Assembly (NCBI GenBank): GCA_963811705.1
Contig: CAWESL010000008.1
Span: 124,001 to 188,000 of the forward strand
DNA: 64,000 nucleotides
Direction of reading: 5' to 3'
From: DATJPR01 sp963811705
Lineage (GTDB): Bacteria > Bacteroidota > Ignavibacteria > UBA10030 > UBA6906
Every line of letters begins with the position of its first letter. Within the stretch, counting starts at the first letter, position 1. The notes beneath the pieces were generated by a model, which was not told the origin of the DNA, searched no databases, and was given only the letters and a program-made list of their open reading frames with translations. This document shows positions 56,909 to 64,000 of this stretch, in pieces. The position numbers were made by a program, and so were the translations under genes.

Positions 56909-57415
56909 TTATCGGTCGGTGAACCGCGGCGCCTGCCAGCGTCGCTTCTTCCTCCGGGGCACGAGTGCGGCGATCCGGTTCATCTCCGCAACGAGTTCCC
57001 GGTCGTGCTCATACCGTCCCACCCGGATCCGAAACACGCGCCGGCGTCCTTTCAGCTTGAAGACAATCACCTGGAATCGTCCGCTCGTCTGGACACGCGA
57101 CTCTCTTCCGATGTGCATCCATTCGATATCGCCGACCTTGATCGTCCGTTCGTGCCACCGGTGTTTGAAAATGATCGCATCGGTCGAGACGATGAGCCGG
57201 CGGTTGCGGACGAGATTGAGCAACAGCGTCACAATCGACATCAGGACAAAGAAGACGATCACATAGACCAGCGGATCATCCAGGACGTATTCGAATTTCT
57301 TTTCGATGAAGCTTCCGCGGATCCCGCCGTACACGATGAGGGTCCCGACATAGATCAGCGCGGACTGATAGTAAAAATCGAGTTTGTATTTGAAGGTCTT
57401 GCTCTGGTCAGCCAT
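56909..57415 (-). CDS. Unknown two-helix protein with PH-like tail, in dcw cluster
   Basis: The protein has 168 residues from the ATG at 57415, which lies within the end of murG (overlap of 8 bases) and has AGGA upstream. Two membrane helices (about 17-33 and 48-68) are followed by a basic beta-rich domain, V-S-T-D-A-I-I-F-K-H-R-W-H-E-R-T-I-K-V-G-D-I-E-W, which looks like the bacterial PH-like fold, and a strongly basic end (P-R-R-K-K-R-R-W). I know of no standard dcw gene of this kind at this place. Its position suggests a role at the membrane near MurG, FtsW or the divisome, but that is inference. Confidence 0.6.
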   Translation of the reverse strand: MADQSKTFKYKLDFYYQSALIYVGTLIVYGGIRGSFIEKKFEYVLDDPLVYVIVFFVLMSIVTLLLNLVRNRRLIVSTDAIIFKHRWHERTIKVGDIEWMHIGRESRVQTSGRFQVIVFKLKGRRRVFRIRVGRYEHDRELVAEMNRIAALVPRRKKRRWQAPRFTDR

Positions 57416-58541
57416 TGGCGTCCTGTACATAACCGATCACTGTTTCCGCGATCATCGCCGCGGCGTCCGGCCGGGCGAGCGACCGCATCCGTTGCGCCAT
57501 CGAAGCCCTGCCGGCCTTGTCGATCAGGAGCCCGTTAAGCAGGCCGCCGAGCTTGGAGGCGATCTCACTGTCCGCGCAAATCAGCGCGGCTCCCTGGGCA
57601 GCGACGGCCTTCGCGTTCTCGGTCTGATGATCGGCCGCCGCATGCGGATACGGAACGAGAATGGCGGGCAAGCCTGCGAGGGCAAGCTCGGCGAGCGTTG
57701 AAGCCCCCGACCTGCAGACCGCGAGATCGCTTGCGCCGTACGCAAGATCCATGCGATCGATAAATGCGAGCACGCGCACTCTCTCCTGTTGTTCCGGCGT
57801 CAGATTCCGGACGGCCGCCTTCGCCGCATCGACGTCCCGCTCGCCGGTCTGCCATAACAGTTGATTCTCTTCTCCGAGCAGTTCCGGCAAGGCCTGCTGC
57901 ACCGCCCGGTTGATCGACGTCGCGCCCAGGCTCCCTCCGAATATCAATACTGTCGCTGCGCCCGACCGGATCCTGAAGAACGTCGCCGCTTCCTCCCGGC
58001 CGGCATTGCCGACCGATGACCGCGCCGGGTTTCCGACGAGCACGGTCTTCGCGGCTGCCGGCAGGTATCGCCGTGACTCTTCGTACGAGATGAAGACCAC
58101 GGCTGCGTGTTTCGCGAGCAACCGCGTGGTCACTCCGGGATAGCTGTTCTGTTCCTGCAGGATCGCCGGAATCCCGAGCAGGGAAGCCACAAACACCGGC
58201 GGTCCGCAGACATATCCCCCGGTCCCGACAACCACGGAAGGACGCAATCGCCGGAGCACGAACCACGACTGCACCAGGGAAACGCAGACCTTCAGCGGGA
58301 ACAGGAACAACGACCAGCGCAACGTTCTCCGGAACCCGCTGATCCAAATCGTCTCGAAGCGGTACCCTTCCCGGGGGACAACGCGCGCTTCGATTTTTCC
58401 GGCGGTCCCGATGAATACAATTTCAATGTCCTCCCGCCGACGTTGAATTTCTCCTGCGATTGCCAGCGCGGGATAGAGGTGCCCGCCTGTCCCTCCGCCG
58501 GTAACGACAATCCTCGGCCGTTGAGCGCTCTCTGCCGCCAT
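57408..58541 (-). CDS. murG: UDP-GlcNAc--lipid I GlcNAc transferase (MurG)
   Basis: The protein has 377 residues. The ATG at 58541 shares its first base with the ftsW stop; a TTG one codon earlier is less likely. This peripheral GT28 enzyme turns lipid I into lipid II on the inner face of the membrane. It has V-T-G-G-G-T-G-G-H-L-Y-P-A near residue 12, E-Q-N-S-Y-P-G, G-G-S-L-G-A and C-R-S-G-A-S-T-L-A-E-L for the UDP-GlcNAc site. Complete. Confidence 0.96.
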   Translation of the reverse strand: MAAESAQRPRIVVTGGGTGGHLYPALAIAGEIQRRREDIEIVFIGTAGKIEARVVPREGYRFETIWISGFRRTLRWSLFLFPLKVCVSLVQSWFVLRRLRPSVVVGTGGYVCGPPVFVASLLGIPAILQEQNSYPGVTTRLLAKHAAVVFISYEESRRYLPAAAKTVLVGNPARSSVGNAGREEAATFFRIRSGAATVLIFGGSLGATSINRAVQQALPELLGEENQLLWQTGERDVDAAKAAVRNLTPEQQERVRVLAFIDRMDLAYGASDLAVCRSGASTLAELALAGLPAILVPYPHAAADHQTENAKAVAAQGAALICADSEIASKLGGLLNGLLIDKAGRASMAQRMRSLARPDAAAMIAETVIGYVQDANG

Positions 58542-59707
58542 CAATACACACTTCCCACTGCCGGCTGCTGTACCTTGGCGGCGGCTTTTGCCGTGACGAT
58601 TCTTGGGTGCATGTCTGTCTGCGACGAGATGTTGAGCAGCACGCCGATCGCGAACGACGAGGCGAGGATCGATGACCCGCCATAGCTGACGAACGGCATG
58701 GGCAACCCGGTGGTCGGGAGAATGCCCAGTGTCACCGCGGCGTTGATCACGGCATAGAGCGTCACCGCAGCCGTGATGCCGATCGCCAGGCAGCGCCCCA
58801 GCTCATCCCGTGCATTGCGCGCGATTTTCATCCCCCGCAACATGATGAGAAGAAAGATCCCCATCACGAGCACGGTCCCGATCAGTCCGTATTCTTCCCC
58901 CACGATGGAAAAGACGAAATCGCCGTAGGACTCCGGGAGAAACAGGTCGCGTTGCCGGCTGAGCCCGGGACCCACGCCGAACAGACCTCCGTTGCCGAAT
59001 CCGATGATCCCCTGCCACACCTGGTAATTCATTCTCCCCGTACTCTCCGATCCATGGCCGAGATAGCTCATGATGCGCTGAGCACGGTACGGTGCGCTCA
59101 TCATGTAGATCCCGAGGAGCGGGATCAGCGACGCGAAGATGAGTGCGATATGCCCCACCTTCGCCCTGCCGATAAACAGCATCAGAAAACTGAGAACGAG
59201 GATCATTGCACCGGTGCTGAAATTCGGCTGCTTCAGCACGAGGGCGCTCACCAGACCGATCCAGATGAGGAGGGGAAGGAGCCCGAACTTGAACTCTTTG
59301 ATCGCCTCCTTCTTTTCCGAGATCAGCACGGCCAGGTGAAAGATGAGTGCGAACTTCGCGAACTCCGACGGCTGAATGCCGAACCCGCCCAGCCGGAGCC
59401 ATCGCGCAGCGCCGTTGACTTCCCCTCCAAGCAGCAGGGTAACCCCGAGGACACCCACCAGGAGGATCAGGACGGGCTTGGTCAGTTTTCGGAGTTTGTG
59501 ATAGTCGAATCGCATTGCCGCGAACAGGAGAATAAATCCGGACAGCACCTTGATGGCATGGCGTTCGAGGAGACGGTCGCTTTCCCCCCACCGCATCATT
59601 GCATAGGTCGAGCTTGCGCTGTAGACGACGCCGAGACTGAGCGCCATCAGCGCCAGGACGCCGAGAAGCGTCAGAATGTCGATATGATTCCGCTGCCCCT
59701 TCGCCAT
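58541..59707 (-). CDS. ftsW: Peptidoglycan glycosyltransferase FtsW
   Basis: This 388-residue SEDS protein has about 10 membrane helices and the motifs K-Q-P-N-F-S-T-G, V-W-Q-G-I-I-G-F-G-N-G-G-L-F-G-V-G-P-G, E-E-Y-G-L-I-G and T-G-L-P-M-P-F-V-S-Y-G-G-S, which define FtsW/RodA. It polymerises septal glycan. Location between murD and murG identifies it as FtsW rather than RodA. It starts 6 bp before the murD stop on the minus strand. Confidence 0.95.
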   Translation of the reverse strand: MAKGQRNHIDILTLLGVLALMALSLGVVYSASSTYAMMRWGESDRLLERHAIKVLSGFILLFAAMRFDYHKLRKLTKPVLILLVGVLGVTLLLGGEVNGAARWLRLGGFGIQPSEFAKFALIFHLAVLISEKKEAIKEFKFGLLPLLIWIGLVSALVLKQPNFSTGAMILVLSFLMLFIGRAKVGHIALIFASLIPLLGIYMMSAPYRAQRIMSYLGHGSESTGRMNYQVWQGIIGFGNGGLFGVGPGLSRQRDLFLPESYGDFVFSIVGEEYGLIGTVLVMGIFLLIMLRGMKIARNARDELGRCLAIGITAAVTLYAVINAAVTLGILPTTGLPMPFVSYGGSSILASSFAIGVLLNISSQTDMHPRIVTAKAAAKVQQPAVGSVY

Positions 59708-59713
59708 CGGCTC

Positions 59714-61081
59714 TCAGTGAAGCTCCATCACGATGTTCTTGAACACTTTTCCGCGATGCTCATAGTTGTCGAACCAATCGAACGACGCACAGGCCGGCGA
59801 CAGGAGAACGACATCGCCCGGCTGAGCCCGGCGCATGCAAAGATCCACCGCGTCTTCCATATTCTCTGCCGTATCGACGGACCGGATTCCGGTGAAGGCC
59901 TTGACGACCTTCCCTGACGATTCGCCGATCGCGACGATTGCGCGGACATGGTTTCGGACCAGATCGTAGAGCCGCGCGTAATCGTTCCCTTTGTCGCGCC
60001 CTCCGAGAATAAGCACGATCGGCCGGTCGAAGCTCTGCAGCGCGTACCAGACCGAGTCGATGTTCGTTGCCTTCGAGTCGTTGACATACCGCACGCCGCG
60101 GAATTCCCGGACGAATTCGAGCCGGTGCTCCACGCCTTTGAAGCGTTCAAGCGTCTTTGCGAGGGAACCCGGCGCCGATCCAAGAACCGTCGCCACCAGC
60201 GTGCCCGCCATGGCGTTGGCCAGATTGTGAACGCCGGGGATGCCGATGCCGGCGATCGGTACGACGGTGGATCGCTTGCCCGCGACACTCGTGACCAGCC
60301 GGCCGCTTTCCACCCACGCTCCTTCTTCGAGTCGACGTTCGACGCTGAACGGGAGCCGGCGAACATCGCCCGGGGCTTTCGTTTCGACCTGTCTGACCGT
60401 CTCCGCGTCGTCGAGATTATAAATGAGCGTATCGCCTTTCCGTTGTTTCATGAAGATCTTCGTCTTCGCGTCGCTGTATCGTTCGAACGAGTGCTCATAC
60501 CGGTCGAGGTGGTCCGGGGTAATATTGAGCAGGACCGACACCTGCGGCCGGAAATCGATGCAGTAGTCCAGCTGAAAACTCGACACTTCGAGGACGGCGG
60601 TGGTTGCGCGATCGACGGTTTCGACCACCTCGGAGAACGCCGTGCCGATATTCCCCGCCACGACCGCGTTGAGTCCCGCGTCCTTGAGAAGCGTTCCCGC
60701 CAGCGTGGTTGTCGTCGTCTTCCCGTTCGTCCCGGTAATCCCGACAACGGTTCCCCGGCAATACCACGATGCTGCTTCCAGTTCGCTTGCCACCGTGATC
60801 CCGCGGGTGACCGCCTCGCGCAGCACGGGAAGATCCGACGGCACCCCCGGACTGACGACGATCAGGTCCGCTTCGAGAACGCGCTCGCTGTTGCCGCCGA
60901 ACTCGGCCTGGATATTCAAAGAACGAAACTCCCCTGCGGCCTCCTGCATACGCTCTTCCGGGGCACGGTCGCTGACAAACACCCTCGCCCCCTTGCGCAC
61001 CAGAAGCGCGGCGATCGCTCTTCCGCTCCGTGCAGCGCCGATGACACTGACCCGCTTACCTTCGACCGTCCTCGGACTCAT
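59714..61081 (-). CDS. murD: UDP-MurNAc-L-alanine--D-glutamate ligase
   Basis: The protein has 455 residues from the ATG at 61081; the upstream extension overlaps mraY and is rejected. It adds D-Glu to UDP-MurNAc-L-Ala. Motifs are the ATP loop G-I-T-G-T-N-G-K-T-T-T-T, N-I-T-P-D-H-L-D-R-Y, N-D-S-K-A-T-N and L-S-P-A-C-A-S-F-D, all MurD-specific. Two base pairs separate it from mraY. Confidence 0.96.
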   Translation of the reverse strand: MSPRTVEGKRVSVIGAARSGRAIAALLVRKGARVFVSDRAPEERMQEAAGEFRSLNIQAEFGGNSERVLEADLIVVSPGVPSDLPVLREAVTRGITVASELEAASWYCRGTVVGITGTNGKTTTTTLAGTLLKDAGLNAVVAGNIGTAFSEVVETVDRATTAVLEVSSFQLDYCIDFRPQVSVLLNITPDHLDRYEHSFERYSDAKTKIFMKQRKGDTLIYNLDDAETVRQVETKAPGDVRRLPFSVERRLEEGAWVESGRLVTSVAGKRSTVVPIAGIGIPGVHNLANAMAGTLVATVLGSAPGSLAKTLERFKGVEHRLEFVREFRGVRYVNDSKATNIDSVWYALQSFDRPIVLILGGRDKGNDYARLYDLVRNHVRAIVAIGESSGKVVKAFTGIRSVDTAENMEDAVDLCMRRAQPGDVVLLSPACASFDWFDNYEHRGKVFKNIVMELH

Positions 61082-61083
61082 GC

Positions 61084-62208
61084 CTATCGCACTTTGAACG
61101 TTGCCAGACTCAGGATCATCATCAGAACCGCGACGATATAGAACCGCGTCACGATCTTTGGCTCGGACCATCCCAGCATCTCAAAATGATGGTGAAGGGG
61201 CGCCATCTTGAACACTCTTCTCCCCGCGCCGTATTTCTTCTTCGTGTATTTGAAATACAACCGTTGGATGATCACCGAAAGGGTCTCCGCCACGAACACT
61301 CCTCCGAGCGTTGGGAGAAGAAGTTCCTTCTTGATGAGGACGCACAGCGCGCCGAGAGCGCCGCCCAGTGCCAGCGATCCGGTATCCCCCATGAAGACCT
61401 GCGCGGGATACGCGTTGAACCAGAGAAAGCCCATCGACGCCCCCGCGAGTGCCGCGCAGTAGACGACCAGCTCGCCGTTTCCCCGGAGGTAGGGAATCGT
61501 CAGATACTCGCTCCACACGATGTTCCCCGAAACGTAACTGATGGCACCAAGGGTCAATCCAACAATCCCCACGATTCCAATCGCGAGACCGTCGAGTCCG
61601 TCCGTCAGGTTCACCGCGTTCGACATCGCCGTGATGATGAACACGACGAGAGGGATGTAGAGTCGTCCGAAATCGAATTCAAAATGCTTGAAGAACGGAA
61701 CAGTGGTCGACGAACTGAGCTTCCAGAGATCCTGGTCGATCCATTGCGGGAAGAAATAGATGATGCTCCCGACAATGAGGCCCACCAACACCTGGCCGAC
61801 GATCTTGTACCTCCCGATCAGCCCCTTCGGCTTCTTCTTCACCACTTTTAAATAGTCGTCCAGGAACCCGACCGCGCCGAGCGCGACCGTCACGAACACC
61901 ATCAGCACGACGTACATGTTGGACAGGTTCGCCCAGAGCAGTGTCGGCACCACCAGAGCCGAGAGGACGATCAACCCGCCCATGGTCGGCGTCCCGGCTT
62001 TCGCGAGATGCGTCTTCGGCGCCTCCACCTTCGCCGCCTCGCCGATCTGCTTGTCCCGGAGAATATGAATGATCTTCGGTCCCAGCCAGAAGGCGATCAC
62101 GAGCGCCGTGATCGCCGCCGCCGCCGCGCGGAAGGTCAGATAATGCACAACGCCGAATCCCGGCGGGTGATACAGGCGCTCAAAAAAGTCGAGGATGTGA
62201 TACAGCAT
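61084..62208 (-). CDS. mraY: Phospho-N-acetylmuramoyl-pentapeptide transferase
   Basis: This 374-residue, 10-helix membrane enzyme makes lipid I from UDP-MurNAc-pentapeptide and undecaprenyl phosphate. It has K-A-G-T-P-T-M-G-G near residue 70, F-L-D-D-Y-L-K and N-L-T-D-G-L-D-G-L-A (metal site), F-M-G-D-T-G-S-L-A-L-G and the C-terminal H-H-H-F-E motif. Slightly longer at the N-terminus than E. coli MraY. It lies 10 bp after murF. Confidence 0.97.
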   Translation of the reverse strand: MLYHILDFFERLYHPPGFGVVHYLTFRAAAAAITALVIAFWLGPKIIHILRDKQIGEAAKVEAPKTHLAKAGTPTMGGLIVLSALVVPTLLWANLSNMYVVLMVFVTVALGAVGFLDDYLKVVKKKPKGLIGRYKIVGQVLVGLIVGSIIYFFPQWIDQDLWKLSSSTTVPFFKHFEFDFGRLYIPLVVFIITAMSNAVNLTDGLDGLAIGIVGIVGLTLGAISYVSGNIVWSEYLTIPYLRGNGELVVYCAALAGASMGFLWFNAYPAQVFMGDTGSLALGGALGALCVLIKKELLLPTLGGVFVAETLSVIIQRLYFKYTKKKYGAGRRVFKMAPLHHHFEMLGWSEPKIVTRFYIVAVLMMILSLATFKVR

Positions 62209-62218
62209 CGATGCCTTC

Positions 62219-63631
62219 CTATCGGGATTGACTGTATCGGGGGACAGTCGACTCGAGCCGCGATGCCAGAAACGTCACCACGTCCTCCAACCGCACTCCT
62301 CGCGACGCTTTGACGAGAACGATATCACCGTCCGAGACCAGCTCCGCGAGGTACTCGGCCAGCGCGTTCTTCTGCTCATAGTGGAATGCCCCTTCCTTGC
62401 CGAACGCATCGTGAATCCGGCGCGCCTGCTCCCCGATCGTCAAGAGGTATTCGATCCCCAGTGCCTTGGCTTCGAGACCGATCGCCGCGTGTTCTTCGGC
62501 GCTCCGATCGCCCAGCTCACGCATGTCCCCGAGAACTGCGATGCATTTCCCGCCGCTGCGGGACGCCACGAGAGTCCGGAGCGCCGCCAGCATCGAGTCG
62601 GGGTTCGCATTATAGGTGTCGTTAAGAATCGTGACTCCGCCGACTTTCAGGATTTCCATCCGCTTCCCTGCGGGTCGGAAGTTCTCCAGAGCCGATTTCA
62701 TCAAGGCGCCGGGCACGCGAAATGTCGCACCGACTGCCACCGCTGCCAGCGCGTTGTGGGCATGATGATCTCCGGGAATGCCGAGCGCGATGCGGAGCGG
62801 CTTTCGCACTGTGCCGCCCGAAACCTCCAGGACGGCGCAGTCCGACGCTGCGTACCCGACAATCCTGCCGCGGAACTTCGCACCGCCGGTCATCCCGTAC
62901 GTCACACTCCGGACATGCTGCGGCGTTCTCCGCTTGACGCGCGCGTCGTCGTCGTTCACGAACGCCGTCGCGCCGGTCGCCGGCAACATGCGAAACAACG
63001 TCGCCTCCTCCTGTTCGACCCCGTCAACAGTGCCGAAAAACTCGAGGTGTTCTCTTCCAATGTTCGTAATCAATCCCATGGACGGCTGCGCGATCGAGGA
63101 CAGGAGCTCGAGCTCGCCGGGGTGATTCGTACCCATTTCGACCACCGCAACCTGATGTCGTTTTTCGATCCTGAGAAGCGTTTGCGGGACACCGATATGG
63201 TTGTTCAGATTTCCCTCGGTGCTCACCACGGCGTATTTTGTGGAAAGCACGGCGGCGATCATCTCTTTTGTTGTGGTCTTCCCGTTGCTGCCGGCAATTC
63301 CGAGCACGGGGATTTTGAATTTCAGGCGGTACATCATGGCGAGCGCCCCGTACGCTTTCGTCGTGTCGTCGACGATCATCAGCGGGATGCTCGATCGCAC
63401 CGCGCCGGTACCCGTCCTGTCGACGATCGCTGCGAGGGCGCCGTGCTCGTATGCGCCGTCGACAAATTTGTGACCGTCGTACCGTGCGCCCCGGAGCGCG
63501 ACGAAGAGATCCCCCGGAGACACAGACCGGGAATCCGAGGAAACGCCGGTGAAGGAGCGCCCCCGCAGAGAAGCGAAGGAGCGTTCATCCTCATGGGGCA
63601 GACGGACAATATCCCTTGCTGAAAGTCGCAC
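62219..63631 (-). CDS. murF: UDP-MurNAc-tripeptide--D-alanyl-D-alanine ligase
   Basis: The 470-residue enzyme starts at a GTG (63631) 14 bp after murE. It adds D-Ala-D-Ala to complete the pentapeptide. It has D-S-R-S-V-S-P-G-D-L-F-V-A-L, the ATP motif G-S-N-G-K-T-T-T-K-E, E-M-G-T-N-H-P-G-E, and N-D-T-Y-N-A-N-P-D-S-M, typical of MurF. Complete and of normal length. Confidence 0.95.
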   Translation of the reverse strand: MRLSARDIVRLPHEDERSFASLRGRSFTGVSSDSRSVSPGDLFVALRGARYDGHKFVDGAYEHGALAAIVDRTGTGAVRSSIPLMIVDDTTKAYGALAMMYRLKFKIPVLGIAGSNGKTTTKEMIAAVLSTKYAVVSTEGNLNNHIGVPQTLLRIEKRHQVAVVEMGTNHPGELELLSSIAQPSMGLITNIGREHLEFFGTVDGVEQEEATLFRMLPATGATAFVNDDDARVKRRTPQHVRSVTYGMTGGAKFRGRIVGYAASDCAVLEVSGGTVRKPLRIALGIPGDHHAHNALAAVAVGATFRVPGALMKSALENFRPAGKRMEILKVGGVTILNDTYNANPDSMLAALRTLVASRSGGKCIAVLGDMRELGDRSAEEHAAIGLEAKALGIEYLLTIGEQARRIHDAFGKEGAFHYEQKNALAEYLAELVSDGDIVLVKASRGVRLEDVVTFLASRLESTVPRYSQSR

Positions 63632-63645
63632 CGCGCTGTCGTTCC

Positions 63646-64000
63646 CTACTCTGTGATCCAGCGTTGCACTTCTTCATGATCGTCGAAGTGCACCTTCGTG
63701 GTTCCGATGACCTGGTAATCCTCGTGGCCCTTGCCTGCAAGAAGAACGATGTCTCCTTTGCGGGCTTCCTTGAGCGCGTTCTCGATCGCAACGCGGCGAT
63801 CGGCGAACCTCCGGGCCTGCGCTTCCGCGGGAATCCCCGAGAAAACATCGTCGAGAATCTTCTCGGGATCCTCCGTCCGCGGATTGTCGGACGTCGCTAT
63901 CGTGACATCGCTTAACCGGGCGGCAATCGATCCCATGATCGGCCGCTTCGTCCGGTCCCGGTCGCCGCCGCATCCGAAAACGGTGATGATCCTTCCATGC
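63646..64000 (-). CDS. murE: UDP-MurNAc-tripeptide synthetase MurE, 3' part
   Basis: Only the last 117 residues are in the window; the frame is open to the right edge. The visible part begins in F-G-C-G-G-D-R-D-R-T-K-R-P and has the third-domain motif T-S-D-N-P-R-T-E-D-P. The DNPR box is characteristic of enzymes that add meso-diaminopimelate; lysine-adding MurE enzymes differ there. The end, K-G-H-E-D-Y-Q, is also typical. It is the first visible gene of the dcw run. Confidence 0.94.
   Translation of the reverse strand, partial: HGRIITVFGCGGDRDRTKRPIMGSIAARLSDVTIATSDNPRTEDPEKILDDVFSGIPAEAQARRFADRRVAIENALKEARKGDIVLLAGKGHEDYQVIGTTKVHFDDHEEVQRWITE

Noticed and set aside
62228..63622. 464-codon open frame on the plus strand
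   Set aside because: It is exactly antisense to murF, with Arg/His-rich composition and no family motif; a shadow caused by high GC.

Overview
The window looks like a chromosomal segment from a GC-rich Gram-negative bacterium of the Bacteroidota/Chlorobi (FCB) side of the tree, most like an Ignavibacteria-type lineage. The evidence is the C-terminal sorting tail with a YPNPFNPST core in two secreted proteins, the lipoproteins and outer-membrane barrels, a lactate-dehydrogenase-like malate dehydrogenase, and a complete Gram-negative style division and cell-wall cluster. The placement is inference from protein features only. No rRNA or tRNA gene, CRISPR array, insertion sequence or prophage was recognised.

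Region 1 (1-24 kb) is a mosaic of short operons. It holds a truncated DUF2085 gene, a c-type cytochrome lipoprotein, a CHRD-repeat secreted protein broken by about seven apparent frameshifts, and a 1213-residue flavin/iron-sulfur oxidoreductase whose layout looks like both subunits of an Nfn-type transhydrogenase fused behind a new N-terminal domain. A MerR regulator with a Cys/His-rich tail is divergent to the oxidoreductase. Next come an MBL-fold beta-CASP nuclease, an outer-membrane barrel, an RsbW-like kinase, malate dehydrogenase with a lipoprotein, rplU-rpmA with promoter and terminator, a seven-repeat FG-GAP secreted protein, a zinc-type ArsR/P1B-ATPase efflux operon with a visible operator, a radical SAM enzyme, cdd, and convergent pdxH and pdxJ.

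Region 2 (23.6-47.4 kb) is one almost unbroken minus-strand run for surface polysaccharide. It encodes seven full glycosyltransferases (one frameshifted) plus a GT2 domain fused to an SDR epimerase, two FkbM-like methyltransferases, two Wzx-type flippases, glucose-1-phosphate cytidylyltransferase, a split transketolase and two YfhO-type GT-C membrane proteins, and it ends with ybbR and pdxJ. The block from about 30.0 to 34.9 kb is visibly more AT-rich and carries its own flippase, so it may be a later insertion. The two polyprenyl-phosphate-type GT2 enzymes and the two YfhO proteins resemble two CsbB/YfhO pairs.

Region 3 (47.5-52.2 kb, plus strand) is a three-gene operon, an AsmA-like protein, rsmA and a PAP2-type membrane phosphatase/transferase, behind a clear sigma70-type promoter. 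It ends in a 230-bp intergenic element made of nested hairpins bounded by an inverted repeat.

Region 4 (52.2-64 kb, minus strand) is the dcw cluster in the order murE(partial)-murF-mraY-murD-ftsW-murG-[unknown membrane gene]-murC-ftsQ-ftsA-ftsZ. Genes overlap or abut throughout. The MurE fragment has the DNPR motif of meso-diaminopimelate-adding enzymes. The odd feature is a 168-residue two-helix protein with a PH-like tail placed between murG and murC.
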